NCBI GenBank assembly: GCA_011390085.1
Contig: JAABTB010000002.1
Coordinates: 1 to 20,088, forward strand
Reading direction: 5' to 3'
From: Desulfobacula sp.
Lineage (GTDB): Bacteria > Desulfobacterota > Desulfobacteria > Desulfobacterales > Desulfobacteraceae
Length of the DNA stretch: 20,088 nt
Shown: in pieces, positions 6,737 to 13,679 of the stretch
Position numbering within the stretch: position 1 is the stretch's first letter
How the letters are laid out: each line of letters begins with the position of its first letter
Made by a program: the position numbers and the translations under genes
The notes under the pieces: generated by a model
What the model was told of the DNA's origin: nothing
Seen by the model: the letters and a program-made list of their open reading frames with translations, nothing else
Databases searched by the model: none

Positions 6737-8142
6737 TTCTCCTCCTGCAAGAGCCGTTTTTGAATAACTGTTCTTTCCACAAGAACCCTTGCCGCCCGGA
6801 CCGCTCGGCCCACGGACGGATAGGCCGCCACCCCTGCATAATATAAATTCTTGATGCAATTGTCTGTGAAAGGCCCGTATTTGGTAAAGACAATGACGGG
6901 TTTGTCTGAGTTTTGGATTTTTCCGGCAATGATATCAATGAGGTTTTCACTGATGCCGGGAGGCGCAAAAAAGGCAATGCAGATGATGAGGTCCACGCCT
7001 TCATCCCGGATCAGGGCGTCAAGGCTTTCGGAGAACATTTTGTCCGTTGCGCTGGCCGTGATATCCACCGGGTTTTCACAGGCGGTAAACGGGAAGGTGG
7101 AATCCTTTATCCGTTTTTTTGTAGTCTCGGACAATTTTGCCATGGTAAGGACGGCCCGGCCGTCCTTTTTCTCGATAAAATCCGTACACATGACCCCATA
7201 CCCGCCGGCAGCGGTCAGAACCGCCACCCGGTTGCCCGGAGCGCCGGACAGCATGGACAGCACCTTGGTGGCATCACAGAATTCCTCATCATCATAAACC
7301 CGTTGAATCCCAAACTGCTTTAGGGCCCCGCTGATGACATTGTCGGAACCGGCCAGTTTGCCGGTATGGGAACTGACGGCTGAGGCCGCAGTATGGGTCA
7401 TTCCAGCTTTCAGTACCACAACGGGTTTCTGTTTTGCGGTTTCCTTGGCAGCCGATAAAAATTCCCTGCCCTTTTCAATATTTTCCAGGTAAAACCCAAG
7501 ACAATTGGTTTTTTCATCCTGGGAAAAATAATGCAGAAAATCCACTTCATCCAGATCGCATTTGTTCCCAAGACCCACAAAGGCCCGCATGCCATAGCCG
7601 GTATTGGAAGCATATCCCAGAGCTTCCACTCCCACGGACCCGCTCTGGACAATACAGGCCACCCGTCCGTTCTGGTCCAGGGCCTTATCCCCGTGTTCGA
7701 CAAAAATCGTATCAATATTCTCATCGGGCAGGAAGATCCCCAGGGAATTGGGGCCCAGGATATTAATCGGGTGCGTCTTGGCCAGTTGCTTTAATCTGTC
7801 TTCCAGATCTCTTCCTTCGGCTCCCACTTCCCCGAACCCGCCGGCCACGATGATATAATTGGGAATCCCCCTTTCAAGGCAGCTCTCAACGGCTTCCACA
7901 GCTTTTTCCGCCGACAGGGTAATCACGGCAAGATCAATATCTTTGGGCAGGGATCGGATGTCCGGGCTTACCTTATACCCTTCAATGGCGGTTTCCTTTG
8001 GATTGACAGGAAAAAGACGTCTTCTTGACTCCATCAAACGCCTGAAAACGATTCCCCCGACTTTTTCCTTTGACTTTGATGCACCGATAACGGCAATCTT
8101 TTTCGGGTCCAAAAGTCTTTTTAATGATGCAATTTTATCCAT
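6721..8142 (-). CDS. acdA: ADP-forming acyl-CoA synthetase, alpha subunit
   Basis: Alpha subunit (473 aa) holding the CoA-binding and ligase domains. Residues 1-130 form the CoA-binding Rossmann domain (KIAVIGAS, 15-22; FPVNP; the ILGPNSLGI stretch at 128-136). QSGSVG (166-171) begins the succinyl-CoA-ligase-like domain, and H259 in SSHTGKLAGSD matches the phosphohistidine of this family. The start at 8142 gives the standard N-terminus MDKIASLKRLLDPKKIAVIG. GGAGG is 13 bases upstream, which is rather far, but no alternative start codon lies between. The usual fused form of about 700 aa is split here into alpha and beta, as in Thermococcales. Substrate range (acetate, branched-chain, aryl) is not readable from the sequence. 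Confidence 0.93.
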   Translation of the reverse strand: MDKIASLKRLLDPKKIAVIGASKSKEKVGGIVFRRLMESRRRLFPVNPKETAIEGYKVSPDIRSLPKDIDLAVITLSAEKAVEAVESCLERGIPNYIIVAGGFGEVGAEGRDLEDRLKQLAKTHPINILGPNSLGIFLPDENIDTIFVEHGDKALDQNGRVACIVQSGSVGVEALGYASNTGYGMRAFVGLGNKCDLDEVDFLHYFSQDEKTNCLGFYLENIEKGREFLSAAKETAKQKPVVVLKAGMTHTAASAVSSHTGKLAGSDNVISGALKQFGIQRVYDDEEFCDATKVLSMLSGAPGNRVAVLTAAGGYGVMCTDFIEKKDGRAVLTMAKLSETTKKRIKDSTFPFTACENPVDITASATDKMFSESLDALIRDEGVDLIICIAFFAPPGISENLIDIIAGKIQNSDKPVIVFTKYGPFTDNCIKNLYYAGVAAYPSVGRAVRAARVLVERTVIQKRLLQEEKCRKN

Positions 8143-8179
8143 AAATGATAGTATTCCTCCCAAGGAAATATTGATTCCA

Positions 8180-8208
8180 TTTTTAGTATTCAAAAAAGGG
8201 TTCGTCAA
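8180..8208 (-). promoter_or_regulatory. Possible sigma-70 promoter for the acyl-CoA synthetase genes
   Basis: On the minus strand TTGACG (8208-8203) is followed after 17 bases by TAAAAA (8185-8180). The -35 matches 5/6 and the -10 matches 4/6. Transcription would start near 8173, about 30 bases before the ATG at 8142. The -35 touches an inverted repeat at 8208-8226. Confidence 0.4.
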
Positions 8209-8226
8209 GTTAAACTCATTTTAACT
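8208..8226. repeat. 7-bp inverted repeat between divergent genes
   Basis: AGTTAAA (8208-8214) and TTTAACT (8220-8226) are perfect reverse complements with a 5-base spacer. The site lies between the acyl-CoA synthetase and PHP genes, abutting the possible -35 of the leftward promoter. That is a plausible operator position, but no regulator gene is nearby. Confidence 0.4.
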
Positions 8227-8260
8227 CGTTTTCAAGAGCCGGTTCAAAAGGAGATCTGCC

Positions 8261-8944
8261 GTGAACATCATAAACAGCATGGGCCATGGAGATTATCATC
8301 TTCATTCTTCGACCCTGTCGGACGGATTGAATTCCATTGATGAAATCGTTATCCATGCCGGTCTGATGAATTACACCGAGATCGCCATCACCGATCATAA
8401 CCGGGAATATATGGACCGATACGGGTTCAGCGCCCGCACCCATTATAGCATCATTGCCTCGGCCAGGTGGAAAAATATCCATAACCCGGTCCGGGTGATA
8501 TTCGGGGTGGAAGCGGATCTGCTCAATGAAAAAGGGGATATCTGCCGGGATATCCAGGGAGTTGAACCGGAATTTATGGTATTCTCCAGCCATGAACGAA
8601 TCTATCAGGGAAGCCCCGGCTCCTTGAAAACCGCCTATCTGAACGCAATCGACAGATACGGTCCAGACATCACTCTACTGGGTCATTTATGCGCCAAGCC
8701 GTTTTCCAATGAACTCAGCCCAAAGGACATCGAAGATATTGTCACGGCGGCCAACAGGGCCGGCATTGCCCTGGAACTGAACTGCGCCAACCTGGCCAAC
8801 GGCAAAACCAGCCTTCCCCATCTTGCGGCCATGCTTTCCTGCTGCAAGGCCTTATACGTGAACAGTGACGCCCACACCCTCCATGAATTTCAAACTGTGA
8901 GACATCAGGGTTTTGCTTATCTGAAGGAAAATCATTATATCTGA
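8261..8944 (+). CDS. PHP-domain metal-dependent phosphoesterase
   Basis: A 227-aa PHP (polymerase and histidinol phosphatase) domain protein, probably a two- or three-metal phosphohydrolase. The expected ligand set is present: H13 and H15 (YHLHSS), D45-H46 (ITDHN), E84 (GVEADL), H111 (SSHERI), H142 (LLGHLCAKP), D203 and H205 (NSDAH). All four PHP motifs are intact, so activity is likely; the substrate is unknown. The start is GTG at 8261, with AAGGAG 7 bases upstream; the later ATG at residue 7 lacks a spaced ribosome site. It is the first gene of a four-gene rightward run, 30 bases ahead of a second phosphoesterase. There is no transmembrane segment or signal peptide. Confidence 0.88.
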   Translation: MNIINSMGHGDYHLHSSTLSDGLNSIDEIVIHAGLMNYTEIAITDHNREYMDRYGFSARTHYSIIASARWKNIHNPVRVIFGVEADLLNEKGDICRDIQGVEPEFMVFSSHERIYQGSPGSLKTAYLNAIDRYGPDITLLGHLCAKPFSNELSPKDIEDIVTAANRAGIALELNCANLANGKTSLPHLAAMLSCCKALYVNSDAHTLHEFQTVRHQGFAYLKENHYI

Positions 8945-8974
8945 TGGGCCTTTGGCCATGAAAAGGAATGAACC

Positions 8975-9634
8975 ATGCGGATTTATGCAGTCGCCGATAT
9001 CCACGGGAAAACCGAAACCATTGAAAAAATCAAAGAAACCGTGCAAAGGGAATCCCCGGATCTAATGATCCTTGCAGGGGATATGACCCAATATTTTTCT
9101 CCGTTGAAACCCCTCAGTCAATTGGAGGAATTCGGCATCCCGGTTTTTGCCGTCCGGGGAAATTCGGATTTCAAAAGTGTTGAGACCCTCATAAGAGACC
9201 GGGGAAAAATCCGTCTTTTAAATCAGGAAGAAACGGAATATCAGGGCAACTCTTTCCTCGGTCTCAACGGGACCCTTCCTCTGCCCTTTGTTTCCAAGGT
9301 CTGCCTGTTTGAATCAAGACGCTTCAGGGAAATTGAAAATCGAGTGACACCGGAAACCATCCTGGTGGTTCATCCGCCACCAAGGGGGATCTGCGACCAG
9401 GTGGGAAACCGGTTCAGCGCCGGCAGTTTTTGTTTAAGGCGCTTTATTGAAAATCATCCCCCCTGCATGGTAGTATGCGGCCATATTCATGAACAGGCAG
9501 GCTACCAATATTTAAAAAATACCCTGATTGTCAACTGTGCCGTGAATAAAAATCATATCGGAGCGATCATTGATTGTAAAACGGATTGTAAAAAGGATAT
9601 ACCGCTTCAGATCAAAATGGTATTAAACAATTGA
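8975..9634 (+). CDS. Calcineurin-like metallophosphoesterase
   Basis: A 219-aa single-domain metallophosphoesterase. The metal-binding motifs are in order: D8 and H10 (ADIHGK), D36 (LAGDMT), N63 (RGNSD), H133 (VVHPPP), and H170 and H172 (CGHIHE). It resembles the YfcE/MJ0936-like group of small cytoplasmic phosphodiesterases and phosphatases; no cap domain or membrane segment is seen. AAGGAA precedes the ATG. Its neighbour upstream is a different phosphoesterase fold (PHP) and the next gene is a CooT-family protein. The substrate is unknown. Confidence 0.88.
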   Translation: MRIYAVADIHGKTETIEKIKETVQRESPDLMILAGDMTQYFSPLKPLSQLEEFGIPVFAVRGNSDFKSVETLIRDRGKIRLLNQEETEYQGNSFLGLNGTLPLPFVSKVCLFESRRFREIENRVTPETILVVHPPPRGICDQVGNRFSAGSFCLRRFIENHPPCMVVCGHIHEQAGYQYLKNTLIVNCAVNKNHIGAIIDCKTDCKKDIPLQIKMVLNN

Positions 9635-9669
9635 AATGAATAAAGTGACCCTCAATAAAGGAAATTCTC

Positions 9670-9861
9670 ATGTGTGACTTCAATGCCTATTTAAAAAATA
9701 ACAATATTGAAAAACTGATCATGGAAAATGTGACCCATATAACTCCCATGGATGAAAAGACCTTTCTTTTAAAGGGGCTTCTGGGAGAAAAAATGGAAGT
9801 TCAAGCCGCCATAGAAGATATCAACCTTGCAGGCAACAGGATAGTTTTAAAAGCATTGTAA
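9670..9861 (+). CDS. CooT-family small protein (putative Ni-binding)
   Basis: A 63-aa protein beginning MCDFNAYL and ending in EDINLAGNRIVLKAL. The MC start, the central KLIMENVTHITP stretch, the FLLKGLLGEKMEV block and the terminal IxxxxLxxxxIVL pattern fit the CooT family. In Rhodospirillum rubrum CooT, Cys2 coordinates one Ni(II) per dimer; Cys2 is present here. The family was earlier labelled a predicted RNA-binding protein, so nickel handling is family knowledge, not shown by context: no CO dehydrogenase gene is in the window. AAAGGAA is well placed before the ATG, and the stop shares one base with the next start (taATG), implying coupled translation. Confidence 0.75.
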   Translation: MCDFNAYLKNNNIEKLIMENVTHITPMDEKTFLLKGLLGEKMEVQAAIEDINLAGNRIVLKAL

Positions 9862-10415
9862 TGAAACGGTTTCCGGATTATCTTGCAACCCTTTCCAGGG
9901 TCAACGGCCTTGGAAAGGGCCAAGCGGTTCAATGGCTCTTTTACTCCGGGATGCTTTTTTCAAGCAGGGATAAATGGTGGGGGGATTTCGGTATCAGATC
10001 CTCGGCCCATGAAGGGATTGATATTACCTATTACAGAACCCTTCCGGAGGAGATATGCTGCTTTGATGACTCCATCCTCGTCCCGGCCATGGAAGACGGC
10101 CGGATCATCAACATCTGTGATGATTTTTTAGGCCAAACCCTTGTGGTCGACCCGGAAAAAGAGAGTTCCGACGAAACACGGGTGGTTTTCACCTATGCCC
10201 ATATCCTGCCCCAAAGCCGGCTCACTTTAGGCCGGCGGATTAAAAAAGACGAAATCATCGCAAGGGTCTGTGATACCCGGAAAAATCCACAACTGCCGTC
10301 TCATCTTCATTTCTCCTGTTTTGAAATTGAGAAGGAATTTTTACCGGAAGCGCTTAACTGGACCCTTTTTTCAAAGGACCGGGCCGTGAAAGGGATAAAC
10401 CCTGTTTTCCTCTGA
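9861..10415 (+). CDS. M23/LytM-like peptidase-domain protein without a signal peptide
   Basis: A 184-aa protein with the lysostaphin-type M23 layout: HEGID gives H50 and D54 (HxxxD), YAHI gives H114, and HLHFS gives H148 and H150 (HxH), with GQTLVV and the LGRRIKKDEIIARV strand block between. All expected zinc and catalytic residues appear present. However, the N-terminus (MKRFPDYLATLSRV) is charged and has no hydrophobic signal or anchor segment, so export to peptidoglycan by the usual route is not apparent. It starts on the last base of the cooT stop. It could be a cytoplasmic M23-fold protein with another role, or be exported by an unrecognised route. No terminator is seen after it. Confidence 0.72.
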   Translation: MKRFPDYLATLSRVNGLGKGQAVQWLFYSGMLFSSRDKWWGDFGIRSSAHEGIDITYYRTLPEEICCFDDSILVPAMEDGRIINICDDFLGQTLVVDPEKESSDETRVVFTYAHILPQSRLTLGRRIKKDEIIARVCDTRKNPQLPSHLHFSCFEIEKEFLPEALNWTLFSKDRAVKGINPVFL

Positions 10416-10485
10416 ACCGTTTCACTCAAAGCCGATAGACCCCTTTAAATTCAATATCCAGGCCGGTTTATTGTGAAAAGAAGAA

Positions 10486-10514
10486 TTGAAAAAAAAGCTG
10501 ATTTAATCTATGAT
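10486..10514 (+). promoter_or_regulatory. Sigma-70 promoter upstream of the lapA-mutS transcription unit
   Basis: TTGAAA (10486-10491), a 17-base spacer and TATGAT (10509-10514) give a 5/6 and 5/6 match with ideal spacing. Transcription would begin near 10521, about 44 bases before the lapA-like ATG at 10565. It is the best sigma-70-like promoter I found and probably drives the genes from 10565 to 16732. Confidence 0.65.
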
Positions 10515-10564
10515 CACCAAAACTTAAATTTATTTTAACTCATCTTCTAACAGGGAGCGAATCA

Positions 10565-10975
10565 ATGAAAATCATAAAAACCCTATTCTGGCTAATCATC
10601 CTGGCCCTTATCGGAACCCTCGTCTATCAGAATCAACCTTATTTTTTGGCAATACCCCTCCTGAATTTTGATCTCAAAGTTCCAGGGTGGAGCTGGACCC
10701 TGCCCCCGATTCAAAATATCGCCTATTTCGGGATCTGTTTTGTCCTGGGCCTGATTCTGGCCGGGATCAAAGGCCTTGTGGCGGTTTTCGGCTTAAAAAG
10801 ACAGATTAAAAAAGGAAATACAAGCATTGCCGGCCTTCAAAAAGAGATCGAGTCATTAAAAACGGAACTGGATGTGTTTAAGCATGACCCCTATATCAAA
10901 AAGGAAATTGAGAACAAGGCTGCTTTTGACGGGAATTTACCGGAAGAGGCTCCAAACCGGGGCTCAGACGCTTGA
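10565..10975 (+). CDS. lapA: LapA-domain (DUF1049) inner-membrane protein
   Basis: A 136-aa membrane protein with two hydrophobic helices (about residues 5-25 and 50-72) separated by a short loop. A cytoplasmic tail follows, whose residues 76-106 have coiled-coil character (Glu/Lys-rich heptads such as LQKEIESLKTELDVF). This layout matches the LapA/DUF1049 family. E. coli LapA works with LapB in controlling lipopolysaccharide synthesis; no lapB is visible here, so the functional assignment is by family only. The ATG follows AGGGAG. It begins a long rightward unit, 43 bases before mutS, and ends in a short acidic tail of low complexity. Confidence 0.72.
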   Translation: MKIIKTLFWLIILALIGTLVYQNQPYFLAIPLLNFDLKVPGWSWTLPPIQNIAYFGICFVLGLILAGIKGLVAVFGLKRQIKKGNTSIAGLQKEIESLKTELDVFKHDPYIKKEIENKAAFDGNLPEEAPNRGSDA

Positions 10976-11018
10976 CAACCCATTGTCAGTCATTGATCCT
11001 GGTTTCAAAAGATAGCCC

Positions 11019-13676
11019 ATGAATCCGAAAAAGAATACTCCCATGATGGATCAGTACCTGTCCATCAAAGCATCCCATAAAGATACAATTCTATTCTACA
11101 GGATGGGAGATTTTTATGAAATGTTCAATGAGGATGCCGTCAAGGCGGCTTCCATCCTTGAAATCACCCTGACCTCAAGAAATAAGAATGATGAGGCCCC
11201 GGTTCCCATGTGCGGAGTTCCCTGCCGGGCCGCCGACACCTATATTGCAAGGCTCATCGAAAACGGGTGCAAGGTGGCCGTGTGTGAGCAGATGGAGGAG
11301 GCCGCGGTTGCTAAGGGTCTGGTAAAAAGAGAAGTGGTCCGGGTGATTACACCGGGAATGATCTTGAATGAAGAGCTCTTGGATAAAACCGCCAATAATT
11401 TTCTCCTGGCCCTGTCAAAAACCCGCGATGCTGCCGGAATTGCCTATCTTGACATCTCCACGGGAACCTTTAAGACCACAGAGGTGGAGAGCAGACAATC
11501 CAAAATCCCCCCTCAGCTCCTGGATGAAATCTTAAAGGTAGACCCCAGGGAAATCCTGCTGCCCGGCTATTTTGAAACAGATCCCGCCTTTAAGCCTCTT
11601 CTTCGGCTATTTCGGGGGCGGCAGATCACCTTTCTGGATAAAACCTGTTTTGACGTTGAAGAAGCAAAGGAAGCACTTTTAAACCGGTTTAAGACCCGGG
11701 GCCTCGAAGGCTTCGGTATTGAGCGGATGAATGCCTCCATTTCTGCTGCCGGGGCTATCCTGTCCTATGTGAAAGAGACCCAGCTTCAGGAGACAAAACA
11801 TATTTTTCAGATCAGCCCCTATGACCTGAAAAATTTCCTGGTGATTGATGACAAATCCTGTAAAAACCTGGAACTCCTCGTTAATATCCAGACCCTGGAT
11901 AAAAAAGGCTCCCTCATCCATGTCCTGGATCGGACCGTCACAGCCATGGGGTCCCGGCTCATGAGAAACTGGGTCCGCTATCCCCTTACCGATATTCAAG
12001 AAATCCGGCGCCGCCTTGACTGTATTGAAGAAATCACAAAAGCCGCCCATATCCATCAATTAATCATCACCCATTTAAAATCCGTATACGATCTTGAACG
12101 CCTGGGCAGCAAAATTTCCATGGGACAGGGAAATGCAAGGGATATGATAGCCCTGAAACGGTCTCTAAAAAGGCTGCCCCTGCTGTTTAAGGAATTGGGC
12201 CTGTTTAAAAATGATCTCATCAACGGGAAAAGGTTGGAAGATCATGAGGCTGCCTTAAAAGAGCTTGAATCTCTGGCCGACCTTATTGAAAAGGCCATCC
12301 GGGAAGATGCCCCCCATGTATTGAATGAGGGCGGCCTCATCAATGACGGTTTCAGACCTGAGCTGGACGAACTCCTTTTGATCTCCAGGGATGGAAAATC
12401 CTGGATCGCCAAGGCCGAGGCCACGGAACGGGAAAAAACAAAACTGTCTTCCCTGCGGATCAGATATAATAAAGTCTTTGGGTATTTTATCGAAGTATCC
12501 AAGGCCCAGGCTGAATCCGTCCCGGATCACTATATCCGGAAACAGACCCTGGTCAATGCGGAAAGGTTCATCACCGATGATATGAAAACCGTTGAATCCA
12601 CCATCCTCAATGCCCAGGAAAAACGGAATGCGCTGGAATATGATATTTTCTGCACCCTCCGGGACCAGGTGGTTTTAAAATCCTTTCTGATCCTGAAAAC
12701 AGCGGAATTCATTGCCGTGGTGGATGCCCTCCAGGGTCTTGCCCTTGCGGCATCGGAAAATGGATACACCAAACCCCTGATCAATGAAGAGGATGCCGTC
12801 ATCATTGAAGATGGTCGGCATCCGGTGGTGGAAAAACTCATCAAAGGGGAGCGGTTCGTCCCCAATTCCATTCGCCTGGATAATACGGAAAACCAGATCC
12901 TGCTCATCACCGGACCCAATATGGCGGGCAAATCAACCGTGTTGCGTCAGGTCGCCCTGACGGTCCTTATGGCCCAGATGGGATCATTTGTTCCGGCCAG
13001 GAATGCCTCACTCCCCCTTGTCGACCGGATCTTCACCCGGGTCGGGGCCCTGGATAACCTTTCTTCAGGACAGAGCACCTTTATGGTGGAAATGGAGGAA
13101 ACCGCCAATATTGTCAATAATGCCACCCCCAAAAGCCTTGTCATTCTCGATGAAATCGGAAGGGGCACCAGCACCTATGACGGCATGAGCATTGCCTGGG
13201 CCGTTGCCGAATATCTTCATGATCTGGACGGCAAAGGGGTTAAAACCCTGTTTGCCACCCATTACCATGAATTGATAAAGCTGGAGGAGCTTAAGCCCAG
13301 AATCAAAAATTATAATATTGCAGTTAAAGAATTCAACGATAATATAGTTTTTTTGCGGGAGCTTGTCCGGGGGGGAACCAATAAAAGCTACGGCATCCAG
13401 GTGGCAAGGCTTGCCGGGGTACCGGACAGGGTCATTGATATTGCAAAGGGAATGCTGGCCAAAACAGAGCAGAAAAACAATACAGTCCAGTCCGTGAATC
13501 TGCCGGAACCTGAAAAAAAGAAAAGAAAAAAGAAAGCGGATACCCATCAACTGGAATTATTTGAAAGCCAGGACCCATCTTTAAAAAAGATATTGGAAAA
13601 GATTGATATTTCCAGTATGACTCCCCTTGAAGCAATGATTTTTTTAAATGATTTAAAACAAAAAGCATTAAAATGA
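11019..13676 (+). CDS. mutS: DNA mismatch repair protein MutS
   Basis: Full-length MutS (885 aa; family 850-890), which recognises mismatches and uses ATP to recruit MutL. Domain I begins with TPMMDQYLSIK and the mismatch-wedge region GDFYEMF (residues about 30-36), followed by MCGVPCRAADTYIARLI. Connector, lever and clamp domains follow. The ATPase has Walker A GPNMAGKST (632-640) and Walker B/signature LDEIGRGTS (D711), then TLFATHYHELI. A lysine-rich linker (KKKRKKK) precedes the C-terminal helix-turn-helix tail with SSMTPLEAMIFLNDLK. The ribosome-binding site is weak. No mutL is nearby; the 3' neighbour amidase starts 3 bases after the stop. Confidence 0.98.
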   Translation: MNPKKNTPMMDQYLSIKASHKDTILFYRMGDFYEMFNEDAVKAASILEITLTSRNKNDEAPVPMCGVPCRAADTYIARLIENGCKVAVCEQMEEAAVAKGLVKREVVRVITPGMILNEELLDKTANNFLLALSKTRDAAGIAYLDISTGTFKTTEVESRQSKIPPQLLDEILKVDPREILLPGYFETDPAFKPLLRLFRGRQITFLDKTCFDVEEAKEALLNRFKTRGLEGFGIERMNASISAAGAILSYVKETQLQETKHIFQISPYDLKNFLVIDDKSCKNLELLVNIQTLDKKGSLIHVLDRTVTAMGSRLMRNWVRYPLTDIQEIRRRLDCIEEITKAAHIHQLIITHLKSVYDLERLGSKISMGQGNARDMIALKRSLKRLPLLFKELGLFKNDLINGKRLEDHEAALKELESLADLIEKAIREDAPHVLNEGGLINDGFRPELDELLLISRDGKSWIAKAEATEREKTKLSSLRIRYNKVFGYFIEVSKAQAESVPDHYIRKQTLVNAERFITDDMKTVESTILNAQEKRNALEYDIFCTLRDQVVLKSFLILKTAEFIAVVDALQGLALAASENGYTKPLINEEDAVIIEDGRHPVVEKLIKGERFVPNSIRLDNTENQILLITGPNMAGKSTVLRQVALTVLMAQMGSFVPARNASLPLVDRIFTRVGALDNLSSGQSTFMVEMEETANIVNNATPKSLVILDEIGRGTSTYDGMSIAWAVAEYLHDLDGKGVKTLFATHYHELIKLEELKPRIKNYNIAVKEFNDNIVFLRELVRGGTNKSYGIQVARLAGVPDRVIDIAKGMLAKTEQKNNTVQSVNLPEPEKKKRKKKADTHQLELFESQDPSLKKILEKIDISSMTPLEAMIFLNDLKQKALK

Positions 13677-13679
13677 CAT

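Noticed and set aside
6737..6859. 41-residue N-terminal extension of the acyl-CoA synthetase beta subunit
   Set aside because: It lies inside the alpha gene, has low-complexity Gly/Ser-rich sequence, and the ATG at 6736 has GGAGGAG upstream.
8143..8208. TTG start 22 codons upstream for the acyl-CoA synthetase alpha subunit
   Set aside because: The leader does not resemble the family N-terminus and overlaps the candidate promoter.
10416..10480. TTTCAC / GTGAAA inverted pair as a terminator after the M23-like gene
   Set aside because: The arms are only 6 bases, about 50 bases apart, with no adjoining T-run.
12530..12931. Antisense frames within mutS (also at 13065-13550)
   Set aside because: They mirror conserved MutS coding sequence and have no motifs or ribosome-binding sites.
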